A DNA stretch of 64,000 nt from Metabacillus niabensis (GCF_902829255.1 NZ_CADEPK010000033.1:1-64000); one strand, 5' to 3'; positions 8,435 through 17,972 are shown, numbered from the stretch's first letter. The notes: generated from the letters alone by a model not told the origin. Made by a program: numbers and translations.

Positions 8435-9250
8435 TTAGATGCTCATCTTAACTCTTTCAAGTACTTCCTGCTCCTTTGTTAACCCATAAGGTAAGCATAG
8501 TGGCAGCCCTGTACGCGGATCAGGAATGATATCACTTTTTACTCCGAATACTTCCTCAAGCACTTCCTCCGTCATGACCTCAAATGGTGTTCCGCTTTTC
8601 ACAACTGTCCCTTTTTTGATCGCGACAATATGGTGTGCATAACGACTTGCATGATTTAAATCATGAACAACCATAACAATCGTCCGACCTTGTTCTTTAT
8701 TTAATTTCTCTAGTATCGTTAATACTTCAATTTGATGGGCCATATCAAGAAATGTCGTCGGCTCATCTAGAAATAAAATCGGTGTCTCCTGTGCCAACGC
8801 CATCGCAATCCAAGCACGTTGACGTTGACCACCTGACAATTGGTCAATAGGACGATCGGCAAATTCAACAATCCCTGTCATTTCCAATGCTGAATAAATA
8901 ATTTCCCGATCAGCATTTGTTAAAGCTGCCATCCCACGCTGATGTGGAAACCGGCCAAATGTAACGAGCTCATAAACCGTTAATCCCTCTGGTGCAGTTG
9001 GATTTTGAGGTAAAATCGCTAATTGCTTAGCAATCTCCTTTGTTTTTTGCGTATGAATCGCTTTTCCATCTATCGTTACAATTCCACTTTTCGGCTTCAT
9101 TAACCTGGCGATTGTTTTTAAAATCGTTGATTTCCCTGAACCGTTCGCACCGACTAAAGCAGTAATTTCTCCATTTGGAATGACAATATTTAAATCCTTT
9201 ACGATTAACCGTTCTTCATATCCTATATTTAAATTTTCAGTCGTGATCAC
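8435..9250 (-). CDS. Ferric-siderophore ABC transporter ATPase (FecE/YusV-like)
   Basis: About 271 residues. Walker [10 protein letters not shown], signature [14 protein letters not shown], Walker [13 protein letters not shown] and the switch His of VVHDLNHA are all present. The family couples ATP hydrolysis to uptake of iron-siderophores. As with B. subtilis YusV it has no permease beside it and presumably serves permeases elsewhere. The frame opens at GTG 9259, but AGAGG upstream fits the GTG at 9250 better. A Fur-controlled promoter lies about 290 bp upstream. Confidence 0.9.
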   Translation of the reverse strand: MITTENLNIGYEERLIVKDLNIVIPNGEITALVGANGSGKSTILKTIARLMKPKSGIVTIDGKAIHTQKTKEIAKQLAILPQNPTAPEGLTVYELVTFGRFPHQRGMAALTNADREIIYSALEMTGIVEFADRPIDQLSGGQRQRAWIAMALAQETPILFLDEPTTFLDMAHQIEVLTILEKLNKEQGRTIVMVVHDLNHASRYAHHIVAIKKGTVVKSGTPFEVMTEEVLEEVFGVKSDIIPDPRTGLPLCLPYGLTKEQEVLERVKMSI

Positions 9251-9344
9251 GTTTATCACCTCTGCCTTCTAAAAAATACATTGTTGCCTTGCTAGAAAAT
9301 ATAAAAAATATCGATACTAATAAAAGCCATCTTAAAAATTTCAT
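9237..9344 (-). CDS. Possible 35-codon leader ORF before the siderophore ATPase
   Basis: ATG to TGA, 35 codons, beginning [18 protein letters not shown]: a hydrophobic N-terminal helix followed by a charged tail. It lies wholly inside the transcript made from the Fur-controlled promoter and its stop overlaps the start of the ATPase gene, so translational coupling is possible. The only ribosome site is a poor GAGAGAG about 15 nt upstream. It could be a real small membrane protein or chance. Confidence 0.35.
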   Translation of the reverse strand: MKFLRWLLLVSIFFIFSSKATMYFLEGRGDKRDHD

Positions 9345-9520
9345 ACAGCTATATTAATCTCTCTCGATTTGTATTTGCAATAATTACAAACTTCTGTTCT
9401 TCTCTAACGGTATGACAAAAAATGTGGATACACCTAATGTTCTTGCATAAATCATACCAAAAAAACTTCCCTAGTACAGGTTAATGACTATCACCTAAGC
9501 TTAAATACAACTGTTGGTAT

Positions 9521-9570
9521 TGATAATCATTATCACCATCTATAATATCAACCCTCTCATTAATTGTCTA
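9521..9570 (-). promoter_or_regulatory. Fur-repressed promoter (perfect Fur box)
   Basis: TGATAATCATTATCA (9521-9535) is an exact 7-1-7 Bacillus Fur box. On the minus strand it lies just past a promoter with TAGACA (9570-9565), 17 bp, TATTAT (9547-9542), so the box would cover the transcription start. This is the classical arrangement for iron-dependent repression and serves the siderophore ATPase, with a leader of about 285 nt. Confidence 0.8.
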
Positions 9571-9770
9571 TATGATTCGAGTTCTTTTCCCCAATTGACT
9601 TTGAGAGGGAGATGCTATCTTGTTTTTACATAAGGGTATAAGATTTTTTGTAACTTTATAACTAGAAAATACAAGCAGGAATTATCCTAAATATATCGAA
9701 AATTGAATGATGGGATTTTGGGAATAATTAAATTTGGCGTAACACCTTATCAGGTGGCGTGACGACTTAA
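9571..9770. other. Intergenic sequence between the Fur promoter and the germination operon
   Basis: No convincing gene. The right end (9722-9777) is a long imperfect inverted repeat, AATAATTAA pairing with TTAATTATT and an inner GGCGTAACACC pairing with GGTGGCGTGAC, just past the gerC stop codon. It lacks a T run, so it may stabilise the 3' end of the germination transcript rather than terminate it efficiently. Confidence 0.5.
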
Positions 9771-10991
9771 TTATTCCCCCCTTTTTAAATCTGTTTTAAA
9801 GCTTTTATTTCTAAAGCCTCCACGAAGCAGAGTAATATTAACGTGTACATCCAAATCTGCTCTTGCAAATTCTTTATCCCAATCAGCTTTTACTTCCTTA
9901 AACTTTTTCGGATTTGTTTGATTTAATCGATCGCCGAATCCATAAATATCACTGCCAAAGTCTTCTTGAACTTTCTTTATGGAATCAGTTATTTCTTTTT
10001 TTACTTGCTTGTTCAAGTTTTTTTCATATTCCTGATAAACATCCAAATTTGTTAAATCTCTCGTACATTCATTTCCTTGAATATTTGCTTCTCCGTATAT
10101 ATCAACATGAAGCTTAGGCATATTATGCTTATATGTCGTCTTTATGTTCGTTTTCGTTCGGATAATTCGAAGATCTAAGAACGTTTCATCTTCTTTCTTC
10201 TTCTCATTACAAGGAACAGCTATACTTGTTTGTTGTAGTCTTTGCGTCCAAAAGTAGTTTCTTGTATCGGTAACTGTAAGTGAACCGACCATTTTATCAT
10301 TATTAAAAACAGCAAGTCCATCGATATAGACAAGTGCTTCCGGATCTAATGATTTGTTGTTTTCTGTTTTTTTCCCTTTATCAACATCCCCCTTTAGTTT
10401 AACAATAATCGCAACCGGGTTCCGACCTTTTGATATAATTGAGGAAATAAAATCAGTTAGTTTAACAGAAGGGTCACCGCCCCATTCCCTTTGCATTGAT
10501 TCTGTTTGTTGATGCAGTTTTAAGGATGGACTTTTTTGGATCGGATATACGATTCTCGTAAAATCTGCAGCCTGATCTCCTTTTGTAATAATGATTCTAA
10601 AATCATTGCGAAATTGTCCACTTCTTTCAAGGAAGTCTAAAAAACCGAGCAATCCTTTTTTAGCAATTTCTTCATTGATAAATAGAACCCTCGTATGGGA
10701 ATAAACAAGCTGCTTCGTTAACCCGATATTCATTTTATTTGTCAGCTCGGCAATGGAATCCCCTTCAAGAGAATAAGTAATAACCGGGGCATCTCCTTGT
10801 GCACTCTGTTTTCCGAACTCTGCTGCATTTGCGACTTCAACAGTTAATTTATATTTTTTCTTTTCGCCCGGATCGACCGCAATCCCTGTCACGATCGATA
10901 TATCATTTAACTCACGTCTATCCCAGCAACCTGTTAGAAAAACAATCATACATAAAAAGATAATAATGATCCTTTTATCCATTGTTTTCAT
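9771..10991 (-). CDS. Germinant receptor C subunit (Ger(x)C lipoprotein)
   Basis: 406 residues. A lipoprotein signal peptide ends in the lipobox LTGC (Cys near residue 22), followed by WDRRELND, the invariant start of mature GerAC-family proteins. Two domains follow, as in the family (N-terminal to about 200, C-terminal to the end). It would be lipid-anchored on the outer face of the spore inner membrane and complete the receptor complex. It overlaps the A-subunit gene by 17 nt and is the last gene of the operon. Confidence 0.93.
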   Translation of the reverse strand: MKTMDKRIIIIFLCMIVFLTGCWDRRELNDISIVTGIAVDPGEKKKYKLTVEVANAAEFGKQSAQGDAPVITYSLEGDSIAELTNKMNIGLTKQLVYSHTRVLFINEEIAKKGLLGFLDFLERSGQFRNDFRIIITKGDQAADFTRIVYPIQKSPSLKLHQQTESMQREWGGDPSVKLTDFISSIISKGRNPVAIIVKLKGDVDKGKKTENNKSLDPEALVYIDGLAVFNNDKMVGSLTVTDTRNYFWTQRLQQTSIAVPCNEKKKEDETFLDLRIIRTKTNIKTTYKHNMPKLHVDIYGEANIQGNECTRDLTNLDVYQEYEKNLNKQVKKEITDSIKKVQEDFGSDIYGFGDRLNQTNPKKFKEVKADWDKEFARADLDVHVNITLLRGGFRNKSFKTDLKRGE

Positions 10992-12573
10992 CCCCTTTAT
11001 TTGGACTAGGAGGCTTTGGCTGTGATTGATTTTTCATTTTAACCGGTGCTGCAGTTCTTAAATAGGACGGACGTGTCGTGTTCGTCCAAAATGGAAATCG
11101 AGCAAATACATCCTTCTGATCCTTTAATTTAAAAGGAGCAACAGGTGTTAAATAAGGAACGCCAAATGACCGTAAGCCAACGAGATGAGTTACCATGACG
11201 ACAAGGGTCAAAAGGATTCCGTATAACCCCATGATGGATGCCATGAGAATTAAAATAAAGCGGATTAATCTTGCTGCAATCGAAAAGTTAAAGACAGGTG
11301 ATACAAAGCTTGCAATTGCAGAAAATGCAACAACAATAACTAATACATTTGACACTAATCCAGCTTCAACAGCCGCTTGTCCGATAACTAATGCCCCTAC
11401 AATCGATAGCGTTTGCCCAACAACTCGAGGCATCCTAATTCCAGCCTCTCGCAAAACCTCAAATGTAAACTCCATAATTAACAATTCAATAACGGCAGGA
11501 AACGGCACACTTTCCCGTTGTGATTGTATATTAATTAGAAGTGTTGTTGGGATTAGCTCCTGATGATACGTAACGATCGCTACATATAAAGAAGGTAAAG
11601 TTAACGTAATCATAAAGGATACATAGCGAATCACTCGAATAAACGTTGTTAAAAAGTAAGGCTGATAATAATCCTCTGATGATTGAAAAAAATCCGTAAA
11701 TACCGCTGGAGCAATTAAAACAAATGGTGTCCCTTCAAGAAAGATTGCAATTTTCCCTTCAAGAATATTTCCACTCGTGCTATCAGGCCGCTCAGTGTTA
11801 AATAAAAGCGGAAAAAAAGTGTAGCTTGAATCTGTTATTAGCTCCTCGATATTCCCAGTATCTAATAGTGCTGATGCCTCAATTTTTTTTATCCGACTTC
11901 TTAGCTCTGATAAAATATCTTCATTTACAATCTCCTTCATATAACAAAGTGCAAGCTTCGTATTTGAATCATTTCCAACAACAAATTCCTCAAAGACTAA
12001 CCGGGGATTTTTGATCCTTTTTCTCACTAGCCCCATATTTACTTGCATATCTTCAACAAAGCTATCTTTCGGTCCACGAACGATCGTCTGTGTACTCGGT
12101 TCCGTAATGGACCGCTTTTCCGTTCCTCCAATATTTAGCGCCAATGCTCGCTTACATTTATCTATCATTAATATCGCGGAACCATTTAACATTTCCCAAA
12201 TGACCTGGCTTAATGAATCCACATATTCATAGGAAACAGCCGGAAAAAAAGTCTCTCTAATACTTTCTATACTTTTAACTTCTACATCTCTTTTATAGGC
12301 ATCTCTTAATGGCTCAAGTATTTGCGAATTTAAATCATTTTTACTTAATGTAGTCGTTAAATAGCATAGATAAGCATCTTGGTGGCCAATTTTCAAAGGA
12401 ACTTTTTTAAAATCTACTGTTTGATGAAAAACATTTTCTAAGCTTTTTATATTCTTTTCTAGAGCAGAATCATATTTTTTGGGGATATTTTCCTTATCAA
12501 AAAGCTCCTTTTCTGCAGTTCTATTGCTATATTTGTTTTTTCTCCTTTGAAACAATGCTGATAAAATGCTCAT
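10975..12573 (-). CDS. Germinant receptor A subunit (GerA family)
   Basis: 532 residues. A soluble N-terminal domain of about 290 residues is followed by a membrane domain with several TM segments and the family's conserved QRESVPFPAVIELLIMEF and PRVVGQTLSIVGALVIG blocks. It ends in a Pro-rich cytoplasmic tail (QPKPPSPNKGDE). With the B and C subunits it forms a nutrient-gated channel in the spore inner membrane. It overlaps the B gene by 4 nt, consistent with translational coupling. Confidence 0.94.
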   Translation of the reverse strand: MSILSALFQRRKNKYSNRTAEKELFDKENIPKKYDSALEKNIKSLENVFHQTVDFKKVPLKIGHQDAYLCYLTTTLSKNDLNSQILEPLRDAYKRDVEVKSIESIRETFFPAVSYEYVDSLSQVIWEMLNGSAILMIDKCKRALALNIGGTEKRSITEPSTQTIVRGPKDSFVEDMQVNMGLVRKRIKNPRLVFEEFVVGNDSNTKLALCYMKEIVNEDILSELRSRIKKIEASALLDTGNIEELITDSSYTFFPLLFNTERPDSTSGNILEGKIAIFLEGTPFVLIAPAVFTDFFQSSEDYYQPYFLTTFIRVIRYVSFMITLTLPSLYVAIVTYHQELIPTTLLINIQSQRESVPFPAVIELLIMEFTFEVLREAGIRMPRVVGQTLSIVGALVIGQAAVEAGLVSNVLVIVVAFSAIASFVSPVFNFSIAARLIRFILILMASIMGLYGILLTLVVMVTHLVGLRSFGVPYLTPVAPFKLKDQKDVFARFPFWTNTTRPSYLRTAAPVKMKNQSQPKPPSPNKGDENNG

Positions 12574-13685
12574 TGGTTAGACTCCTTCTTCTGTTTTTTC
12601 TTCGCCTTCCAAAATAAAAAAGGAAGAATAAACAACGGGATTCCAAATTGTAACGGAAGATGGATATATAATGGAACAAACTTTAAACCTTCGATGATAT
12701 GTTCCCGATAGCTACTAGCGATTTCAATTGATAAAAAAGCAATAATCGCTCCTAACGGAAGGGTAAATGAACGATGCGTTTTATGTGTTAGCGCCTCAAT
12801 CCCCTTCAATCCGCAATAAAAAAAGATACTGACCTTTACAATTACGCCGAACATAATCGTAAAGACGATTAAGATATCTACTCGCTCAATAAAGTCTAGT
12901 AGCGATATTTCCCGTGCCGCATTAAGCAACGGAAAATTTGTCCGCTCCTTTAAATTAACACCTAAAGTTGCAATTTGAATGATCGCACTATATGTTAATA
13001 AAAATCCACTTGTTAGGACGGCAATGATACTTGTCGAAGTCACTTTTTCATTTGTTATCACCTTTGAAAAAATACACATAAAGGCTATCGATTCACCAAA
13101 AGGAAAGGTAATGATCCCTGGAAAGATTGCATTCATAACAGGCTTAAAACCATCCCCTAACACAGGCTGTAAATTATGGAAATCCATTTCACCTGATAAT
13201 AATAAAAATAGCCCGATAAACACGATAAATGTGAGCACATATGGAAAAAACACTTCACTCGTTCGTCCTAATACTTCAACACCTTGGTGAAGAATATAAA
13301 CGATTGTTAAAATCATTGTGATTGAGATAAACTCAATTGGTGTAAATTCAAAAATAGAGGAGACAATTAGTTCGTCAAAATCTCTTAATACCCTTGCTGA
13401 TAAATACAAGAAGTAGATGACATAAAGAAAGATAAGCGGCTTACCTATCCATTTACCAAAGCAAAAGAGGATGATTTCAAATAGATTTTTGCCTGGTAGC
13501 TTTTTTAATATAAACAAATAATACCAAATAATTGCCACTCCTATAATGGTTCCAATGATGACCGCTATCCAGGCATCACCCTTTGCTTCATTACCGATCC
13601 CAACTAAAACAGCACTTCCAACCTGAAAACCGATAATTAAGATATATAACTGCCAAATCGATATTTTTTCTACATTTTCATTCAT
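12570..13685 (-). CDS. Germinant receptor B subunit (GerB family permease)
   Basis: 371 residues with about ten TM helices, of the APC-superfamily-like GerAB/spore germination permease family. It begins with a short polar stretch, then IWQLYILIIGFQVGS. In GerA receptors this subunit binds the germinant. It is encoded between the small D-type gene (1 nt away) and the A gene (4-nt overlap). The order B-A-C differs from the A-B-C of B. subtilis gerA. The germinant cannot be predicted. Confidence 0.93.
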   Translation of the reverse strand: MNENVEKISIWQLYILIIGFQVGSAVLVGIGNEAKGDAWIAVIIGTIIGVAIIWYYLFILKKLPGKNLFEIILFCFGKWIGKPLIFLYVIYFLYLSARVLRDFDELIVSSIFEFTPIEFISITMILTIVYILHQGVEVLGRTSEVFFPYVLTFIVFIGLFLLLSGEMDFHNLQPVLGDGFKPVMNAIFPGIITFPFGESIAFMCIFSKVITNEKVTSTSIIAVLTSGFLLTYSAIIQIATLGVNLKERTNFPLLNAAREISLLDFIERVDILIVFTIMFGVIVKVSIFFYCGLKGIEALTHKTHRSFTLPLGAIIAFLSIEIASSYREHIIEGLKFVPLYIHLPLQFGIPLFILPFLFWKAKKKQKKESNQ

Positions 13686-13686
13686 C

Positions 13687-13923
13687 TTACGATTGTTTCC
13701 TATTCTTTTTAATCTTTTCCTTTACATCTGCAACAACTGCAAATAGCAAGCCGAATAGTAAAAATGATGTTACCATCCATTCATTTGTCCCTTTATCAAT
13801 TGAAAGTAAATGAATGTATTCTTTTAATAAGTAACTTTTATAGATATAGGTATCTCCGACTGAAGTAAGTGTTGATGTACACAAAAACAGCAGTATAAAA
13901 ATGAATACTCTCAACCTCATCAT
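13687..13923 (-). CDS. Small two-TM germinant receptor D-type subunit
   Basis: 78 residues with two hydrophobic segments (about 5-20 and 49-66) joined by a hydrophilic loop and a basic tail (KEKIKKNRKQS). Small two-TM 'D' proteins of this length are encoded in or beside many Bacillus germinant receptor operons and modulate receptor function. Here it is the first gene, 1 nt from the B gene. Assignment rests on size, topology and position rather than on a recognised motif. No clear sigma-G promoter was seen in the 200 bp upstream. Confidence 0.65.
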   Translation of the reverse strand: MMRLRVFIFILLFLCTSTLTSVGDTYIYKSYLLKEYIHLLSIDKGTNEWMVTSFLLFGLLFAVVADVKEKIKKNRKQS

Positions 13924-14044
13924 CCTACTTTTATAAATTTCAGTACGATTTTCTCAAAACTTAATATGTGCAAAAGAAGGAAAAATTAGTCCATATGTGG
14001 AAATATGTAGGAAAAATTATTTTTTTGTCTATTGCATAGAACAA

Positions 14045-14053
14045 TTGTCGAAA
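14045..14053 (+). promoter_or_regulatory. Spo0A box before the Spo0E-like gene
   Basis: TTGTCGAAA is a perfect 0A box, about 70 bp upstream of the Spo0E-type coding start. Spo0E-type enzymes dephosphorylate Spo0A~P, so a 0A box here suggests feedback control. Confidence 0.5.
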
Positions 14054-14124
14054 CCATTTCAAAAATTAATAAAATCATTAATAATATAAATATTAGTTAA
14101 TATCTTTTACAGGAGAATTAAAAA

Positions 14125-14310
14125 ATGAATACAAATATTAACTCTGATTTATCATATAAAATTAATCTCGTTCGTAAATTGATGGTTGTCACCGCAGAAA
14201 CAAAGGGGTTTACAAATCCAGAAACGATAAAATATAGCGAGGAATTGGACAAGCTTATTCTTGAAACACAGCTTATCGGTTATTACAATAAAGCTGCAGT
14301 TAATGGATAA
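14125..14310 (+). CDS. Spo0E-family aspartyl-phosphate phosphatase
   Basis: 61 residues, the usual length for the short Spo0E/YisI/YnzD-type helical hairpins that strip phosphate from Spo0A~P and delay sporulation. The second helix carries YSEELDKLI, matching the family's S(x)xLDxLI signature, and the first helix is IxxLRxxM-like (KINLVRKLMVV). The ATG has AGGAGA upstream. It is monocistronic and preceded by a perfect Spo0A box. Confidence 0.85.
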   Translation: MNTNINSDLSYKINLVRKLMVVTAETKGFTNPETIKYSEELDKLILETQLIGYYNKAAVNG

Positions 14311-14408
14311 ATCTAGATTAACACCTTACTTTTAGCTCCTCATCAAGATTGTCTTCATTTTAGTAGCTATTACAAAATACAAATCCCTATCATTTATAAC
14401 TATTAAGA

Positions 14409-14426
14409 CTCCTTATATATAAGGAG
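14409..14426. repeat. 18-bp perfect palindrome
   Basis: CTCCTTATATATAAGGAG is an exact palindrome about 100 bp after the Spo0E-like gene. There is no T run. It may be a weak 3' stem-loop or a binding site. Confidence 0.4.
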
Positions 14427-14449
14427 AAGATATGAGCATCTGATTAAAT

Positions 14450-14485
14450 AAAAAACCTTAGCCCATATAAGAGCTAAGGAATTTT
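14450..14485. terminator. Terminator of the alanine symporter gene
   Basis: CCTTAGC and GCTAAGG form the stem, with AAAAAA on one side and ATTTTT on the other, so it can work in both directions. It lies 12 nt past the symporter stop codon. Confidence 0.75.
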
Positions 14486-14496
14486 TCATAAAAAAT

Positions 14497-15918
14497 TTAT
14501 TTGCTATCAAGATTTTCTTTATCTGACAAGCTGCCCCATGCTTCAACATTTTTTAAGCCTTTAATATTTGATACATGGAATACTGGATTCTTTCCGTTCT
14601 TTTTTTGCTTGATATAATCGTTTAGCGCTTTTATCGCAATATGGCCTAATAGCACAATCGCAATCATATTAATAATTGCCATTAGTCCCATCATTAAATC
14701 AGCTAGGCTCCAAACAAAGCTTAAAGAAGCAAGTGAGCCGAATGCAACCATTGCAACGACGGCAATTCGATAAATATTCAACCAAAGTTTATTAGTACTA
14801 ATAAAATCAATATTTGTTTCACCATAGTAATAGTTTCCAACGACAGAACTAAAGCAGAACAATAGGACGATGATCGCTAAGAAAATGCCGCCCCATGAAC
14901 CTAATAATTGATCTAATGCATTTTGTGTCAAGACAATTCCATCGCTTTCCTTTGACGTGTATAGTCCTGAAAACAAAATGATAAATGCTGTTGAGCTACA
15001 AATTAATAACGTATCAACAAAAACACCAAATGATTGGATTAAGCCTTGTTTAACGGGGTGTGTAACATCTGCTGTTGCAGCTGCATTTGGCGCACTACCC
15101 ATTCCAGCTTCATTTGAAAATAAGCCGCGTTTAATCCCATTCATCATCGCTGCCCCTAAAGCTCCTCCAGCAACTTCACTTAGACCAAATGCACTCTTAA
15201 AAATAAGAGCTATAACACTTGGAAGCTCTGTAATATTTACAATCATAATAAAGAGGGCAATGATAATATAACCGCCAGCCATGACAGGTACAATCACTTC
15301 AGAAACCTTTGCAACGCTTTTTAATCCCCCGAAAATGATAATTGCTGTAATAACTGAAAGGACAACAGCAATTAAAACTTTATTTATCCCAAATGACTCA
15401 TTTAATGCACTCGTAATTGTATTCGCTTGAACAGAATTAAATGCTAAACCAAAAGTTAAGGAAATTAATACCGCAAAAACAATACCCATCCACCGTGCAT
15501 TCAACGCTCTTTCCATATAATAGGCTGGTCCACCACGGAACGTATCTCCATCTTTAACCTTGTAAATTTGTGCCAATGTGCTTTCAATAAATGCAGAGGC
15601 TGATCCTATTAAGGCGATCAACCACATCCAAAACACAGCCCCAGGACCACCTGTCGTAATTGCAATTGCAACACCGGCAAGATTTCCTGTCCCTACACGT
15701 GAGGCAGTACTAATACAAAATGCCTGAAACGATGATATTCCCTTTTTATCAGCGTTTACCCCTTCGCCTAACAAGCGAAACATTTCCGGAATCATCCGAA
15801 ACTGGACAAATTTAGTACGAAACGTAAAATAAAGACCGATACCGATTAACATAATTATTAAAACATATGACCATAATAACGTGTTTGTTCCATTAATAAT
15901 CGCTTCAATAATTTTCAT
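14497..15918 (-). CDS. Sodium:alanine symporter (AGCS family, AlsT-like)
   Basis: About 473 residues and roughly ten TM helices. The AGCS blocks GTGNLAGVA, GGPGAVFWMW and the helix-8 motif NEAGMGSAPNAAATA are clear. The family imports alanine or glycine with Na+; B. subtilis AlsT is the close relative. The frame opens at GTG 15927, but AGAGG lies inside that extension and serves the ATG at 15918. It is transcribed alone. No glycine riboswitch was seen upstream. Confidence 0.92.
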   Translation of the reverse strand: MKIIEAIINGTNTLLWSYVLIIMLIGIGLYFTFRTKFVQFRMIPEMFRLLGEGVNADKKGISSFQAFCISTASRVGTGNLAGVAIAITTGGPGAVFWMWLIALIGSASAFIESTLAQIYKVKDGDTFRGGPAYYMERALNARWMGIVFAVLISLTFGLAFNSVQANTITSALNESFGINKVLIAVVLSVITAIIIFGGLKSVAKVSEVIVPVMAGGYIIIALFIMIVNITELPSVIALIFKSAFGLSEVAGGALGAAMMNGIKRGLFSNEAGMGSAPNAAATADVTHPVKQGLIQSFGVFVDTLLICSSTAFIILFSGLYTSKESDGIVLTQNALDQLLGSWGGIFLAIIVLLFCFSSVVGNYYYGETNIDFISTNKLWLNIYRIAVVAMVAFGSLASLSFVWSLADLMMGLMAIINMIAIVLLGHIAIKALNDYIKQKKNGKNPVFHVSNIKGLKNVEAWGSLSDKENLDSK

Positions 15919-16103
15919 TCGCAACACCTCTTATCTCTAATTGTATTCTCGACATTATAGAAATATCTATATGAAGTTATTATTTTACCATATATACTTC
16001 ATTTTCGGAACTTCACACCTTTTTTCTGTAACCCTCCGTTAGACCTGATTGTAGATTTCTGCTTTAGGCATTTACGCAAGGAAGCAATAGTATTCATAAA
16101 TAT

Positions 16104-16150
16104 AAAAAAACTATTTGAGCATAGGTCTCCCCATACCAAATAGCTTTACT
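16104..16150 (-). terminator. Terminator of hemY
   Basis: On the minus strand CTATTTG and CAAATAG close an imperfect stem-loop, followed by TTTTTTT. It begins about 15 nt past the hemY stop. Confidence 0.65.
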
Positions 16151-16163
16151 TTTTTATAACAAA

Positions 16164-17546
16164 TTATAATCGTTCAATGATTCTATTGGCAGTTTGAACA
16201 CCATTTTCAATACAGTCTGGGATGCCGACTCCATAATAGGAACAGCCTGCTAGCATTAGCCCAGAATATGCTTCGCTTAACTTTTGCTCCAACGCTTGAA
16301 CTGTTTGAGGATGTGTAATTTGATAAGTCGGCATATTATTAGACCAATTCGTTACAATGCTTTCAACAGGATCGGCTGTTAACTGCATTGCTTTTTTCAC
16401 ATCAGCAAGTGCTACTTCAACTAGCTCTTGCTCACTCATCTTCTGAATAGCAGCAAAGGAGCGATGACTGCTTTTATAAAAGAGCCTTACAAGTAAATGA
16501 TGATTTTTCGATGTATGTGACCATTTTTTACTTGTCCATGTACAAGCATTGCAGGATAATTCACTGTCATTAGCCGTAATAAACCCAGTTCCCTCTTTAG
16601 GAAGCAGGCTATCAGGCAGCTGAAATCCAAGGTATACACTAATTAGTGAGCTTGTTTTCAAGTTAGCAAAATGCTCTGTTAATTGCTTATCATTTAACAG
16701 TTGCTCTGCAGCATGGTGAGGAATGCTTAGCACGACGTAATCTGCCTCAATGACTTTTCCCTGTGAAGATACAATTTTATAGCGATCATTGATTTTCTCC
16801 AAGCTCTTTGCCTGCCAGCTTGTATGCACATCAACATCAACAAGCTTAGTCTCCATTGTATCAATTAATGTGCTTAAGCCATCCTTGAAGGATAGAAATT
16901 TCTTTTCCCCATTGCTTTGAAATTTTTCCTTATTTGCTTCAAACCCTTTTATAATACTTCCATAATTGTTTTTATACTGCAAAATATACGGAAGGGTGGA
17001 AGCAATCGTTAAATCATGTAAGGACCCTGAGTAGACACCAGATAGTACAGGAGCAATTTGCTTTTCGACTATCTCATGTCCAAGAAAATATTCAAGAAAA
17101 TCACCGATTGAATCATTTTCTGTAAATGACTCATTTTTCGTATAAAAGTCCTTTAAAGCTTCTACCTTTCCCTTTGCAGATACTAACGTACTAGAAGCAA
17201 GTGATTCAATACTTGCCGGTATCCCAAAAACAGAATCAGACGGAATCGGTTTGATCTCACCATCAGTAAAGATGAACGAGCTTCCTGTTGCATTGTATAC
17301 AATCTCATTTTGCAAGCCAAGTTCATCTAAAAAAGAATCATTCACCTTCCGAGATACAATTGAATCTGCTCCCGTTTCCATAATAAACTCGCCTTTCTTC
17401 TCGGTGCTAATTTTCCCACCAAGATGGTCTGCTGCTTCCACTAAAACCAATTGAACATCTGATTCATTTTCCGTTTTCCACTTTTGCAGCTCATACATCG
17501 CTGATAAGCCAGTTATACCTCCACCTATTACTAAGACTGTTTTCAT
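16164..17546 (-). CDS. hemY: Coproporphyrinogen III / protoporphyrinogen oxidase
   Basis: 460 residues, an FAD flavoprotein of the HemY (CgoX) family. In Gram-positive bacteria it oxidises coproporphyrinogen III to coproporphyrin III in the coproporphyrin-dependent haem pathway. The N-terminus carries the Rossmann motif VIGGGITGLSA and GGKISTEKKGE; the C-terminus has the FAD-closing GCSYYGVGIPDCIENG block. The frame is open further upstream, but AGAGGTG places the start at the ATG at 17546. It stands alone here, whereas B. subtilis has hemEHY together. Confidence 0.92.
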   Translation of the reverse strand: MKTVLVIGGGITGLSAMYELQKWKTENESDVQLVLVEAADHLGGKISTEKKGEFIMETGADSIVSRKVNDSFLDELGLQNEIVYNATGSSFIFTDGEIKPIPSDSVFGIPASIESLASSTLVSAKGKVEALKDFYTKNESFTENDSIGDFLEYFLGHEIVEKQIAPVLSGVYSGSLHDLTIASTLPYILQYKNNYGSIIKGFEANKEKFQSNGEKKFLSFKDGLSTLIDTMETKLVDVDVHTSWQAKSLEKINDRYKIVSSQGKVIEADYVVLSIPHHAAEQLLNDKQLTEHFANLKTSSLISVYLGFQLPDSLLPKEGTGFITANDSELSCNACTWTSKKWSHTSKNHHLLVRLFYKSSHRSFAAIQKMSEQELVEVALADVKKAMQLTADPVESIVTNWSNNMPTYQITHPQTVQALEQKLSEAYSGLMLAGCSYYGVGIPDCIENGVQTANRIIERL

Positions 17547-17742
17547 AGCATACACCTCTAATTTAGCCATTTCATAACAAATGTTCATTCTTTAAGCTCT
17601 TTCGTAAGCTTGTTGCCTTTGATTAGTAGTCGTATTGGTGATTCCTTGTGCAGCCATATCCTACGCATCTCGACTTACTCTCTTAAAACAACAATTGTTT
17701 AGAAAAGGAGACTTCTTAAAAAACCCGTTATCACATACATAT

Positions 17743-17786
17743 AGTATAAAATCTTTTTATCATTAAATTTGTGATATTTTTCACAA
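17743..17786 (-). promoter_or_regulatory. Fnr/Rex-like site and promoter upstream of hemY
   Basis: TTGTGATATTTTTCACAA (17769-17786) fits the Fnr/CRP pattern TGTGA-N6-TCACA exactly and the Rex pattern with one mismatch. On the minus strand TATACT (17748-17743) has a poor -35. If transcription starts about 7 nt past it, the palindrome is centred near -41.5, the class II activator position. The rest of the gap 17547-17972 contains no gene. Confidence 0.5.
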
Positions 17787-17972
17787 TTTTATGTAAGCCT
17801 TTCATCATCTCTAACATAAAATAAGCATACCTTCTTATCTAATAAGTTGTCCACCCTGACACTTTAGAAAGAAAAAGTTGAAAATTATAACTGTTTTTCC
17901 ATTCATATCATAAAATGACAATGGTATGATATAGATAGATGGATTACATTTAATAGGGAGTGAAACTAAAGA

